From NCBI GenBank assembly GCA_947165555.1, contig CAMVAR010000010.1, forward strand, positions 1 through 10,633: DNA of 10,633 nt, read 5' to 3'. Position 1 is the first letter of the stretch. Every line of letters begins with the position of its first letter. Positions 1-7,291 of the stretch are shown piece by piece. The notes under the pieces are model-generated. The model had not been told where the DNA came from and did no database searches. It saw only the letters and a program-made list of their open reading frames with translations. The stretch is from an uncultured Pseudomonadota bacterium (GTDB lineage Bacteria > Pseudomonadota > Alphaproteobacteria > Rs-D84). Both the position numbers and the translations under genes were made by a program.

Positions 1-182
1 CGATAGGTATCAATCCCCGAATACGTATTATCTGGTTGCATAAATGTACTGGTCCGTTCGTTATACAATGGTGCATCGGGGCCACCATTGGCAAAATCAT
101 CAACATTATACGGTTTATCCGTACCGGAACATGCCACCAAGGCAAACATTGAACATAAAACAAGTAGAAATGATTTTTTCAT
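1..182 (-). CDS. Lipoprotein of unknown function, N-terminal part
   Basis: This reading frame starts with ATG at 182 and runs leftwards off the window without a stop, so only the first 60 codons are visible. The protein begins with a classic lipoprotein signal: two lysines, a hydrophobic stretch (residues 4-17) and a lipobox LVAC with the acylated cysteine at residue 18. Ser at +2 would predict outer-membrane sorting under the Lol rule known from enterobacteria. The visible mature part is polar, rich in Asp, Asn, Pro and Tyr, and matches no family I recognise. An AGAGAGA purine run lies about 6 bases before the ATG, and a good promoter lies at 205-233. It is divergent from a VirB11-type ATPase gene, so a small secretion-system lipoprotein (VirB7-like) is conceivable, but the visible sequence does not show that. 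Confidence 0.8.
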   Translation of the reverse strand, partial: MKKSFLLVLCSMFALVACSGTDKPYNVDDFANGGPDAPLYNERTSTFMQPDNTYSGIDTY

Positions 183-204
183 ATTAGTTCTCTCTTTTTT
201 TATG

Positions 205-233
205 ATTCTATCAAATAAACTGTTTTGATTCAA
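205..233 (-). promoter_or_regulatory. Predicted sigma70-type promoter of the lipoprotein gene
   Basis: Read on the minus strand, TTGAAT (228-233) and TAGAAT (205-210) are separated by exactly 17 bases. This gives a leader of about 16 nt containing the purine-rich ribosome binding site before the ATG at 182. It overlaps the likely promoter of the divergent VirB11-like gene. Confidence 0.55.
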
Positions 234-253
234 GCGTCGATTTATGATAAAGT
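225..253 (+). promoter_or_regulatory. Possible promoter of the VirB11-like gene
   Basis: TTGATT (225-230) and TAAAGT (248-253) are 17 bases apart, each matching 4 of 6 consensus positions. Transcription would begin near 260, only about four bases before the ATG at 264. A TATGAT at 243-248 is an alternative -10 with a poorer -35. This is a weak call, given mainly because the gene has no visible ribosome binding site. Confidence 0.3.
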
Positions 254-263
254 GATTTTAGAT

Positions 264-1223
264 ATGGCAAATGTTGTATTGGATTCTTTGTTAAAACCAT
301 TGTCCGATTTTTATCGGCCATCTTTTGTTGAAGAAATTGCAATAAATCATGCGGGCGAAGTGTGGATGCGACTGCATGGGGCACGGGTCCCATGGGTTGC
401 ATACGATGCCCCGGTTTTAAGCAAACAATATCTGGTGGATTTAATTCATACGATTGCAAATATATACGAACGTCCATTTGACCCAATTCATGGAATACCC
501 GTTGTGTACGCAACGTTACCCGGCAACCACAGATTCAGTGCAATTGCCGGTCCAAATGTACAATATGACGAAAACGATATTACCGGTGGGGTCGCGCTAA
601 ATATTCGTGGTGGTGGCGTATCGGAAACATCGTTTGAAAACTATCATTTAAAACGCGGTGAAAAATTAATGCGCGTTAAACCACGTGAAACGAATCGCCC
701 CGACGACCCGTACGACCGTCTGATGTCGGCCATCAATGACGGCAGCCCGATTTTAATCAGTGGTGCAACCGCAACCGGGAAAACAACGTTTTTAAACCAT
801 ATGTTGACCCTGATTAACCAGAATAGCCGCGTTATTACCGTTGAAGACGCACGCGAAATTCGGGTACCACAAAAAAATCGCGTACATTTTGTACTATCAC
901 GAACCGAACAAACAAATGATTTTAACTATGCACGATTGCTAGATTTGGTCGTTCGTATGACACCGGATGTAATTATCGGTGGCGAAATTTCAACCGATAA
1001 CGCGGCGGTATTATGGGAAATGTTGGGTACGGGCCACGAACATTTTTATACCACAATTCACGCCGAAAGTGCCGATGCCGCATACGCCGCATTTGCCGAC
1101 CGAATATTACACACCCAACCGGCATACAATCGTTCCGAACTGATTGCGGAAATGAAACAAAAAATTCGCGTAGTCCAATTATCACGCGACGGTGCATTAC
1201 GTGCCGTGACCGAGGTTGTATAA
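264..1223 (+). CDS. VirB11-type type IV secretion ATPase
   Basis: This is a member of the PulE/VirB11 family, the hexameric cytoplasmic ATPases that power type IV secretion or pilus assembly at the inner membrane. From the ATG at 264 it is 319 aa, close to the usual VirB11 size. Visible elements, in that numbering, are: an N-terminal domain with an EIAINHAGEVW motif (34-44); the Walker A motif GATATGKT (167-174); the Asp box VITVEDAREI (190-199); a Walker B region DVIIGGEI (235-242); and the His box GTGHEHFYTTIHA (255-267). The usual GE-[IL]-R of Walker B reads GEIS here, so the arginine is missing. The frame also has a TTG at 225 and a GTG at 252. The ATG is preferred because the family-like sequence begins there, and none of the three has a clear Shine-Dalgarno site. 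No other secretion gene is visible, so the system served is unknown. A small gene follows after 28 bases, probably in the same operon. Confidence 0.85.
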   Translation: MANVVLDSLLKPLSDFYRPSFVEEIAINHAGEVWMRLHGARVPWVAYDAPVLSKQYLVDLIHTIANIYERPFDPIHGIPVVYATLPGNHRFSAIAGPNVQYDENDITGGVALNIRGGGVSETSFENYHLKRGEKLMRVKPRETNRPDDPYDRLMSAINDGSPILISGATATGKTTFLNHMLTLINQNSRVITVEDAREIRVPQKNRVHFVLSRTEQTNDFNYARLLDLVVRMTPDVIIGGEISTDNAAVLWEMLGTGHEHFYTTIHAESADAAYAAFADRILHTQPAYNRSELIAEMKQKIRVVQLSRDGALRAVTEVV

Positions 1224-1251
1224 CAAACAATTAAACAAAAGGAAAATAAAA

Positions 1252-1671
1252 ATGTCATATTTAGACGTCGAAAAACAACTTGATAATATCATGGCAAATT
1301 TAGAAACACAATTGCACCAATCCGGGGCCACAGATAAAACAGGCAACGTAATAAACCCTGATAAATTTAATCAGGTAATCACCGCGAAAATTGGTATGTG
1401 TCATAAAATGTTGGCCGATTTAGAGATAAGCAGAAACAGATTTGACCCCAATACAAACAACATTATATTCGCCCGGATACAGGCACTGCAAGACATGATT
1501 GCGGCAAAATCATTGAACCCATCACAAACACAAATACCAAGTCATGAAGATAAAATTATCGCCAAGACCGCCGAAAAACAAAATAGCAAACCAAATTTTT
1601 TGGGCGGAATAAAAAAACTTTTTGGACGTGCAAAATCAGCAAATACGCCATCGCATGGTCGCGGTAAATAA
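1252..1671 (+). CDS. Small hypothetical protein downstream of the VirB11-like gene
   Basis: A 139-aa protein I do not recognise. The ATG at 1252 is supported by an AAAAGGAAA ribosome binding site at 1237-1245; an upstream in-frame ATG at 1216 overlaps the preceding gene and is less likely. The sequence is predicted to be soluble: there is no signal peptide or membrane segment. Residues 1-25 and 40-85 look helical. A polar, low-complexity linker rich in Gln, Asn, Ser and Lys follows (about 88-114). It ends in a short basic amphipathic stretch, FLGGIKKLFGRAK (116-128), and a Gly/Arg/Lys tail that could contact a membrane or nucleic acid. It lies 28 bases after the ATPase gene and before a strong terminator, so the two are probably co-transcribed. 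A role linked to the ATPase is inference from position only. Confidence 0.75.
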   Translation: MSYLDVEKQLDNIMANLETQLHQSGATDKTGNVINPDKFNQVITAKIGMCHKMLADLEISRNRFDPNTNNIIFARIQALQDMIAAKSLNPSQTQIPSHEDKIIAKTAEKQNSKPNFLGGIKKLFGRAKSANTPSHGRGK

Positions 1672-1677
1672 GCCCCC

Positions 1678-1701
1678 ACCCGCAAACGCGGGTATTTTTT
1701 T
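1678..1701 (+). terminator. Rho-independent terminator of the VirB11-like operon
   Basis: A 6-bp perfect stem, ACCCGC (1678-1683) with GCGGGT (1688-1693), and an AAAC loop are followed by ATTTTTTT. The T-tract runs into the stop codon of the convergent priA gene (1700-1702), leaving no spare intergenic sequence. There is no matching T-tract on the minus strand, so it serves the plus-strand operon. Confidence 0.85.
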
Positions 1702-3901
1702 ACATAAAATTCATTGGATTGACATCTATTTTAATACGTGTATTCGCCGGTGGGCGCACACGCGCCAACCACAGTTTCACAATCGGTTGCAACGCGGCAC
1801 GCGCATCACCCGCAACCAAGAACCGCATGCGATACATTGTGCGTATTTGGTATATTTGGGCCATAACGGGTCCCATAATACGTACACCGTTTATGTTTGG
1901 CGCAACCGATGCCAAATGTTCACAGAATTGTTTTAAAACATTTTCTTTTGGGCATTCAATGATAATTGCAATCAATTGACCAAATGGCGGCATTTTTGCC
2001 GCACGACGTGCCGCCATATCGGATTTTAAAAAACTATCCCGGTCACCGTTACAAATTGCGGTTAAAACCGGATGGGCGGGTTGGTACGTTTGCAATAAAA
2101 CCCGTCCCGGAATTTGTCCGCGTCCGGCACGACCGGCAACCTGAAACAATTGTTGAAATGTATGTTCGGCACAACGAAAATCCGTACCGAACAATCCCAT
2201 ATCTGCATCCACAACACCAACCAATGTCAGGTTTGGGAAATGATGTCCCTTGGCCAGAATTTGGGTACCAATAACAACATCCAATTCGCCAGATTCCATT
2301 TTGGCGACCAATCTTTCCAATGCGCCGCGCGATATCATCGTATCACTTGACACCAATGCCGTGCGTACATTTGGGAAACGCGCAATAATCTCTTCTTCGA
2401 TTTTTTCCAAACCCGCCCCACGCATTGAAATATCGCCCCCACAATCGGGGCAATTTTTGGGCAACGGTACCATGCGTCCACATATATGGCACAATAATTT
2501 TCCCAATTTCTTATGATATGTCATTCCGGCCGAACAATCAGGACACATTGCAACCCATCCACACCTTTGACATTGAACGATTGGGGCGAATCCGCGCCTG
2601 TTTATAAATAACATAACCTGGTGATTATTAGATAATGTTTCACCAATTGCATCACACAATGGTTGCGACAATGCCCCCATGCGCATATCTGTATCATCGG
2701 CATTAGCCCGATATTCCGTTGGACGGTTTTCGCGCAAATCAATCGTTTCAATTGTTGGCAATTGCGCGCCACCATATCGCGACCGCAAAACCAGGTGTCC
2801 ATAACGCCCCATCTCGACATTATTCATAGTTTCTTCGGATGGGGTCGCACTGGCCAAAACAACGGGAAAATTTGATAATTTGGCACGCAAGATTGCCATA
2901 TCGCGCCCGTGATAATTTCCCATATCTTCCTGTTTATACGAATAATCATGTTCTTCATCTATAATAATCAATCCTAAATTCTGCCACGGTAAAAACAGCG
3001 CGCTGCGCGTACCAACCAGCATTCGTATTTCGCCATTAATCACCCCACGCCATATATCACGACGATGGGCCGCGGTTAAATTACTGTGCCACACAACCGG
3101 GGGTGCACCAAATCGCGATTCAAACCGCTGAATAAACTGGGTCGTAAGGGCGATTTCAGGCATCATCAACAACACCGCCCGTCCCGCACTGTACGCCCGC
3201 CACGCGGCGTCAAAATACACCTGGGTTTTACCACTGCCGGTGATACCATCCAGTAAATTCACCGAAAATTCAGCCGCGTCCACGTCACGCATAATTGCAT
3301 CGGCCGCGGCGCGTTGTTCCGAATTTAATTCTATGTTCGCCATATCCCGATATTCATACGCATACGATTGAATAATCGGTCGCGAATTTATGGGCGTTAA
3401 CATACCATTCGCAATCATCGTCTTGACCACAGATGGGCCAACGCGGGCGATATTTTGAATATCAGATATTGACATCGGTTCATTATCATTCAATTCAAAC
3501 GCATCAACAACCATTTGACGGGATTGCGTCATTTTAACATTATCCACATCAAAATTATACGCATATAATTGTTCCATGCGTGGCGTATCAAACGCATCTG
3601 GAACATTTAAAATCAGACGCAAAACCGCCCCCGGTGCCATCAATGTCCATTCGGACATTTTTTGAATCCATTGCAAATCAGAAACCGACAATTTCCATTT
3701 TAACACCGATTGAACATTTTTTATTTTTTCCGACGGTAATCCCGATGTACCAATACCAAAAATCACACCAATATACGGCCGATTCATAACAGTTACACGC
3801 ACAAACGTCCCCAATTCTGCATCAACCGGCAACCGATAATCGTATCCGGAATTTATAATATTTGGTATTAAAACTTTGACAATCGTCCCTGAATTAAACA
3901 T
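1700..3901 (-). CDS. priA: Primosomal replication restart helicase PriA (N')
   Basis: PriA is a 3'-5' superfamily 2 DNA helicase that recognises stalled or recombined forks and reloads the replicative helicase. The 733-aa length is normal for the family. In order one sees: an N-terminal DNA-binding region (about 1-110); a Walker A motif TGSGKT (221-226); a Walker B DEEH box (315-318); the SAT motif (351-353); and a zinc-binding insert with eight cysteines (444, 447, 453, 456, 471, 474, 484, 487). These are followed by the helicase motif GTQILAKGHHFP (545-556), the QVAGRAGR motif (587-594) and a C-terminus ending IDVNPM, which resembles other PriA proteins. All key residues are present. The ATG at 3901 has no Shine-Dalgarno sequence, but a promoter lies directly upstream. 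It converges with the VirB11-like operon, and the two 3' ends nearly touch. No T-rich terminator follows on its own strand. Confidence 0.97.
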   Translation of the reverse strand: MFNSGTIVKVLIPNIINSGYDYRLPVDAELGTFVRVTVMNRPYIGVIFGIGTSGLPSEKIKNVQSVLKWKLSVSDLQWIQKMSEWTLMAPGAVLRLILNVPDAFDTPRMEQLYAYNFDVDNVKMTQSRQMVVDAFELNDNEPMSISDIQNIARVGPSVVKTMIANGMLTPINSRPIIQSYAYEYRDMANIELNSEQRAAADAIMRDVDAAEFSVNLLDGITGSGKTQVYFDAAWRAYSAGRAVLLMMPEIALTTQFIQRFESRFGAPPVVWHSNLTAAHRRDIWRGVINGEIRMLVGTRSALFLPWQNLGLIIIDEEHDYSYKQEDMGNYHGRDMAILRAKLSNFPVVLASATPSEETMNNVEMGRYGHLVLRSRYGGAQLPTIETIDLRENRPTEYRANADDTDMRMGALSQPLCDAIGETLSNNHQVMLFINRRGFAPIVQCQRCGWVAMCPDCSAGMTYHKKLGKLLCHICGRMVPLPKNCPDCGGDISMRGAGLEKIEEEIIARFPNVRTALVSSDTMISRGALERLVAKMESGELDVVIGTQILAKGHHFPNLTLVGVVDADMGLFGTDFRCAEHTFQQLFQVAGRAGRGQIPGRVLLQTYQPAHPVLTAICNGDRDSFLKSDMAARRAAKMPPFGQLIAIIIECPKENVLKQFCEHLASVAPNINGVRIMGPVMAQIYQIRTMYRMRFLVAGDARAALQPIVKLWLARVRPPANTRIKIDVNPMNFM

Positions 3902-3907
3902 ACAGAT

Positions 3908-3936
3908 AAATTACCCATTTTTTTTATATTTTTCAA
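3908..3936 (-). promoter_or_regulatory. Predicted priA promoter giving a leaderless transcript
   Basis: On the minus strand TTGAAA (3931-3936), a 17-base spacer and TAATTT (3908-3913) stand exactly six bases before the ATG at 3901. The usual start site would therefore be the A of the start codon. A competing promoter is TTGTCA (3973-3978) with TAATCT (3951-3956) and a 16-base spacer, which would give a leader of about 43 nt and would share its -35 bases with the divergent operon. Confidence 0.45.
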
Positions 3937-3971
3937 CCGCATTTACCAAAAGATTATTTGAGATAAAACAC

Positions 3972-4000
3972 TTGACAAAAATAACTTAATGTATTACATT
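3972..4000 (+). promoter_or_regulatory. Predicted sigma70 promoter of the two-gene unknown operon
   Basis: A perfect TTGACA (3972-3977), a 17-base spacer and TACATT (3995-4000, 4 of 6 matches). Transcription would start near 4007, leaving a short leader that carries the CAAAGGAG ribosome binding site at 4018-4025. Confidence 0.6.
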
Positions 4001-4030
4001 GTCATTACGATGCAATCCAAAGGAGCAATC

Positions 4031-4570
4031 ATGAGCAAACGAATTTCACAAGAAAAACAGAATTATACGGACACCATTGTTACGTTTGTACACCAAAATT
4101 ATACCAGTTTGTTAACCCGGGATGAAACCCGCGACACATGGCGTCGCCATCGCGCATACGACCCGGTTATTGAACAAGAATTAATTGCGCAATCTTTATT
4201 GTTCATGTCATTGTTGGACGATGAGCTAAATAAGACATTTCGCCAAAAAATGTTGAATTTTATTGCCAGATACCTGTGCGTGTACACCGCACGGTCCAAA
4301 GAGATGAATAACGATGAAAATCGTGCCTATGCCAAATTAAATTCTTATTTTTCAAAATGGCTGGACAACAAAGAAACTATACGTATCGCAAACAAAATTG
4401 AACGTAAAAACAAGAAATTTGGCCAACAGTCACGACAAAAATCATCAGAACCAGTAATCCGGGAACGTATTTCATTGGGGCCAAATGGAAAAATTATTAA
4501 ACAAATTATCATAGATGGACGCACATGTCATGCGGAATGCATCGGCACCAAGGAAATCAAAAAACGCTAA
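4031..4570 (+). CDS. Hypothetical protein, first of a tandem paralogous pair
   Basis: A 179-aa protein of no recognised family. The start at 4031 is chosen because CAAAGGAG (4018-4025) is correctly spaced before it; an in-frame ATG at 3989 falls inside the promoter. It is highly charged, mostly helical, and has no signal peptide or membrane segment. Residues 30-110 carry the pattern shared with the next gene: D-T-W-R (35-38), a hydrophobic helix (50-63), IARY (78-81), and a helical region with N-x-x-x-x-A-Y (94-100). After that comes a basic linker (115-140). The C-terminus (about 142-165) looks like a beta-hairpin with an LGPNGK turn and two cysteines (166, 170). It is the first gene of an operon, 27 bases before the second. 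Function unknown; codon use resembles the core genes, which argues against recent transfer. Confidence 0.8.
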   Translation: MSKRISQEKQNYTDTIVTFVHQNYTSLLTRDETRDTWRRHRAYDPVIEQELIAQSLLFMSLLDDELNKTFRQKMLNFIARYLCVYTARSKEMNNDENRAYAKLNSYFSKWLDNKETIRIANKIERKNKKFGQQSRQKSSEPVIRERISLGPNGKIIKQIIIDGRTCHAECIGTKEIKKR

Positions 4571-4597
4571 TTAAAATTTAAACACAGAGGCCATAAC

Positions 4598-5176
4598 ATG
4601 TCACCACGTCAGGAAAAATGTTTAGATGATTTTAAAACATTTGTTGCCGAAGCTCTGCACAGCGAAGGACGTTATCAAAAATTCATTCCAACCGTACAAG
4701 AAATAAAACATACATGGCGCGATACAGCACCGTATAAAATTGAAACAGAAAAATTTGTAATCCGTACGGCAAAAACGTATATCATAATAAACCTGGGGAC
4801 GGATATTGAAGATTTGCGAACCGTGATTTCCGCAATGGCGGGCTATATTGCCAAATATGCGGCCCGGGCACCGCAATACGAAAACAACCCGGATATGGCC
4901 CAAGAATATGTCTTTAACACTTTATTTACAAATTTTGTTTACATCAATCGATTAATTGAACGGCAAAATGCACGCAAACAAAATAAACAGCCCAAAAAAG
5001 AATATTTTAAAAAGTGCGCAAAACAGGCACAAAACCTTGCAGACGAATTTCTATTCCGTGCATCCAGCGACGGTCAATTATATGTAAAAAAGACAATGCC
5101 CACCGGCAGCAAAATCCTGGCACCGGATAATAACGCGGTGGTTAGATTAATGCAAAACCCAGAAAAACAAAGATAG
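4598..5176 (+). CDS. Hypothetical protein, second of a tandem paralogous pair
   Basis: A 192-aa protein of no recognised family, started at the ATG preceded by AGAGG (4586-4590). It follows its neighbour by 27 bases and shares its layout: H-T-W-R (38-41), a hydrophobic segment (about 54-66), IAKY (84-87), then N-x-x-x-A-x-x-Y (97-104) and an aromatic-rich helix (105-117). A strongly basic linker follows (120-140), and a short C-terminal region containing SDGQLYVKK may form a beta-hairpin like the neighbour's. I see no enzyme motif, signal peptide or clear membrane span. By-eye similarity to the first protein is low and scattered, so the paralogy is an inference. The stop lies four bases from the end of the convergent miaA gene. 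Confidence 0.8.
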   Translation: MSPRQEKCLDDFKTFVAEALHSEGRYQKFIPTVQEIKHTWRDTAPYKIETEKFVIRTAKTYIIINLGTDIEDLRTVISAMAGYIAKYAARAPQYENNPDMAQEYVFNTLFTNFVYINRLIERQNARKQNKQPKKEYFKKCAKQAQNLADEFLFRASSDGQLYVKKTMPTGSKILAPDNNAVVRLMQNPEKQR

Positions 5177-5180
5177 TATG

Positions 5181-6062
5181 TTATAAAATCACGTTGATAT
5201 CATTTATCGTCGGAATGTGATTAATTACAGCATCGGCAAGGAATTGTGTACGAAACCACGTTCCTTGCCGTTTTGCGTACTGATTCGTTTTGACCACCCA
5301 TTTTTCAATTGCCACATCACGTGATATGTCCCCACGCAGATACGCACACAATTGTTCGGCGCCGATTGCACGACGCGGGTCAAATTTATTGTCTAAGATA
5401 TATTTTGCCTCGTCAATTGCACCACCTGACAACATTTTTGGTATGCGTACCGCGATGCGCGCCCGCAAGACATCAATCGGTGGATTTATTAAAACGCGGT
5501 ATGGTGTTGGGGTAATTGCACCGACACGCGGTCCACGTTGCCACCCAGACAAATGTTTACCGGTTTGTAAAAAAACCTCTAATGCACGGGCAACACGTTG
5601 TGGGTCGGTCGCACGACAATCCGGCACCAATTTACGCGCCATCACCAAATCCCCAGCGACCATTTCCCGGGCGCGACGACGATTTTCATCCGATATAGCC
5701 GGCATTGCCGATATCCCATTTATAATCCCATTTATATAATATCCGGTGCCGCCAACAAATATTGGCACACGCCCCATCGCAATCGCAGCATCATATTCAC
5801 GACGCGCCATTGCGATATATTCGGCAATACTGATTTGTTTATCCAACGAAAAAATCGAAAATAATTTGTATGGAACACCATCCATGTTGTCTGCGATTGG
5901 ATGTGTGGCAAACGGACTGGCCGAAATGTTTTCGATACCGCGGTAAATTTGCACACTGTCACAATTTATGATTGTACCGTTAATACGTTGCGCCAATTCA
6001 TGGGCAAATTCTGATTTACCCGATGCCGTTGGACCGGTAATAATGTATGCCTTGTGTATCAT
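5181..6062 (-). CDS. miaA: tRNA dimethylallyltransferase MiaA
   Basis: MiaA transfers the dimethylallyl group of DMAPP to N6 of A37 in tRNAs that read codons starting with U, including the class to which tRNA-Ser(UGA) belongs. From the ATG at 6062 it has 293 aa, slightly short of the usual 300-316. Visible motifs are: the P-loop GPTASGKS (10-17); DSVQIYRG (35-42) with the catalytic Asp35; GGTGYYING (104-112); DPQRVARALEV (153-163); AIGAEQL (232-238) in place of the common IGYxE; and KRQGTWFR (264-271). The frame extends upstream to a TTG at 6098 and an ATG at 6071. The ATG at 6062 is preferred because the family sequence begins there, and because the promoter places the transcript start on it. 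It is divergent from gap. The 3' end contains a perfect inverted repeat that may terminate the opposing operon. Confidence 0.95.
   Translation of the reverse strand: MIHKAYIITGPTASGKSEFAHELAQRINGTIINCDSVQIYRGIENISASPFATHPIADNMDGVPYKLFSIFSLDKQISIAEYIAMARREYDAAIAMGRVPIFVGGTGYYINGIINGISAMPAISDENRRRAREMVAGDLVMARKLVPDCRATDPQRVARALEVFLQTGKHLSGWQRGPRVGAITPTPYRVLINPPIDVLRARIAVRIPKMLSGGAIDEAKYILDNKFDPRRAIGAEQLCAYLRGDISRDVAIEKWVVKTNQYAKRQGTWFRTQFLADAVINHIPTINDINVIL
5234..5274 (+). terminator. Terminator-like hairpin for the unknown operon, inside miaA
   Basis: CGGCAAGGAA (5234-5243) and TTCCTTGCCG (5261-5270) form a perfect 10-bp stem. It is extended by four more pairs beyond a one-base bulge, and followed by TTTT (5271-5274). 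It is oriented to stop transcription of the plus-strand operon that ends at 5176, where no other terminator is visible. The same bases encode KRQGTWFR and the following residues of MiaA. The T-tract is short, so efficiency is uncertain. Confidence 0.5.
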
Positions 6063-6069
6063 GATTACC

Positions 6070-6098
6070 ATTATATTAATAAAACCAAATACTTTCAA
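6070..6098 (-). promoter_or_regulatory. Predicted miaA promoter giving a leaderless transcript
   Basis: On the minus strand TTGAAA (6093-6098), a 17-base spacer and a perfect TATAAT (6070-6075) are followed by seven bases and then the ATG at 6062. Transcription is expected to start on, or within a base or two of, the start codon. There is no Shine-Dalgarno sequence. The TTG that could extend the reading frame is itself part of the -35 box. Confidence 0.6.
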
Positions 6099-6124
6099 GT
6101 TATCGATTAAAACAAAAATTCAGA

Positions 6125-6153
6125 TTGGACTTTTATACAAATGGTGCTACTAT
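6125..6153 (+). promoter_or_regulatory. Predicted gap promoter
   Basis: TTGGAC (6125-6130), a 17-base spacer and TACTAT (6148-6153). The start site near 6160 leaves a leader of about 29 nt that carries the strong ribosome binding site AAAGGAAGG (6174-6182) before the ATG at 6189. It is back to back with the miaA promoter, without overlap. Confidence 0.6.
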
Positions 6154-6188
6154 GGTCCATGCAAAAATCAACCAAAGGAAGGTAAAAT

Positions 6189-7187
6189 ATGACAAAAGTA
6201 AAAGTTGCAATAAATGGTTTTGGCCGTATTGGCCGATTGGTACTGCGCGCGGCATTGGAATCGGGGCGTGACGACATTGAATTTGTCGCCGTTAATGATT
6301 TGGCACCGGCGGAACAAAACGCCTATTTATTACAGTATGATTCTGTGCATGGCAAATTACCGATGGATGTTAAACTGGACGGGGATACAATCATTGTCGG
6401 CAATCACAAAATCAAATGCGTATCCGAAAAAGACCCAACAAAATTGCCATGGCGCGAATTAGGCGTAGATGTCGTAATGGAATGCACCGGAATATTTACC
6501 GCCGCAGACAAAGCGCGCGTTCACATTGACGCGGGGGCGCGGCGCGTATTGGTGTCGGCACCATCGGCGGGGGCGGATAAAACAATCGTATTTGGCGTAA
6601 ACGATGACACACTAACATCAAATGATATTATCGTGTCCAATGCATCATGTACGACAAATTGCCTGGCACCGGTGGTTGCGGTTCTGGACGATAATTTTGG
6701 AATTACGTCGGGATGGATGACAACCGTACACGCATATACCGGCGACCAACAATTATTGGACAAAAATCACAAAGATTTTCGACGCGCACGCGCGGCGGCA
6801 CTGTCCATGATTCCAACCAGTACCGGCGCCGCCAAGGCGATTGGATTGGTTCTGCCAAAAATGGCAGGGAAATTGGATGGTATTGCGATTCGCGTGCCAA
6901 CACCGGATGTATCGGTCGTTGAATTGGTCGTGAATATTGAAAAAACGGCCACCGCCGAAGAAATCAATGCCGCGATGCGCGCAAAATCATCAAAAACATT
7001 CGGATATAACGAATTGCCATTGGTTTCAATCGATTTTACGCACGACGCGCACAGTTCTGTATTTGATTCAACCCAGACCCGTGTCTTGGGTGACAAATTG
7101 GTACATGTAACCGCATGGTATGACAACGAATGGGGTTTTTCAAACCGCATGAGCGATACCGCCGTTGCAATTGGAAAATTAATATAA
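6189..7187 (+). CDS. gap: Glyceraldehyde-3-phosphate dehydrogenase, type I
   Basis: This enzyme oxidises glyceraldehyde 3-phosphate to 1,3-bisphosphoglycerate in glycolysis and runs in reverse in gluconeogenesis, acting as a cytoplasmic homotetramer. The 332-aa length is typical. The N-terminal Rossmann fold shows INGFGRIGR (8-16), and Asp37 at the end of the second strand fits NAD preference. The catalytic motif SNASCTTNCLAP (150-161) gives Cys154, with its partner His181 in TTVHAYTGDQ. The phosphate-binding and substrate loop STGAAKAIG (211-219) and the C-terminal WYDNEWGFSNRM (310-321) are intact. The ATG is preceded by AAAGGAAGG. It has its own promoter and terminator, so it appears monocistronic; the pgk, tkt or pyk genes often seen next to it are absent here. 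Confidence 0.98.
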   Translation: MTKVKVAINGFGRIGRLVLRAALESGRDDIEFVAVNDLAPAEQNAYLLQYDSVHGKLPMDVKLDGDTIIVGNHKIKCVSEKDPTKLPWRELGVDVVMECTGIFTAADKARVHIDAGARRVLVSAPSAGADKTIVFGVNDDTLTSNDIIVSNASCTTNCLAPVVAVLDDNFGITSGWMTTVHAYTGDQQLLDKNHKDFRRARAAALSMIPTSTGAAKAIGLVLPKMAGKLDGIAIRVPTPDVSVVELVVNIEKTATAEEINAAMRAKSSKTFGYNELPLVSIDFTHDAHSSVFDSTQTRVLGDKLVHVTAWYDNEWGFSNRMSDTAVAIGKLI

Positions 7188-7199
7188 TAAACGATTCAC

Positions 7200-7231
7200 G
7201 GGCCACAATAGTGGCCCAGTTTTTTATTTTT
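7200..7231 (+). terminator. Rho-independent terminator of gap
   Basis: A 7-bp stem, GGGCCAC (7200-7206) with GTGGCCC (7211-7217), and an AATA loop are followed by AGTTTTTTATTTTT. It stands 12 bases after the gap stop codon and has textbook form. Confidence 0.92.
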
Positions 7232-7235
7232 GCAT

Positions 7236-7275
7236 AAAACAAATTAATGGGCGCATCTGATGCGCCCATTAATTT
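7236..7275 (-). terminator. Rho-independent terminator of rpoA-rplQ
   Basis: A perfect 16-bp inverted repeat (7241-7256 with 7260-7275) closes a 3-base loop. Read on the minus strand, it is followed by GTTTTA. It lies 16 bases after the rplQ stop and next to the gap terminator, so two separate hairpins insulate the convergent genes from each other. The plus-strand side has no T-tract. Confidence 0.8.
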
Positions 7276-7291
7276 ACGTAATCATCATTGA

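Noticed and set aside
3989..4030. Upstream ATG extending the 179-aa gene
   Set aside because: It overlaps the promoter -10 box; the ATG at 4031 has a well-placed CAAAGGAG.
6063..6098. Longer MiaA beginning at the TTG at 6098 or the ATG at 6071
   Set aside because: The TTG is part of the -35 box and the ATG at 6071 falls within the -10 box, and the family sequence starts at 6062.
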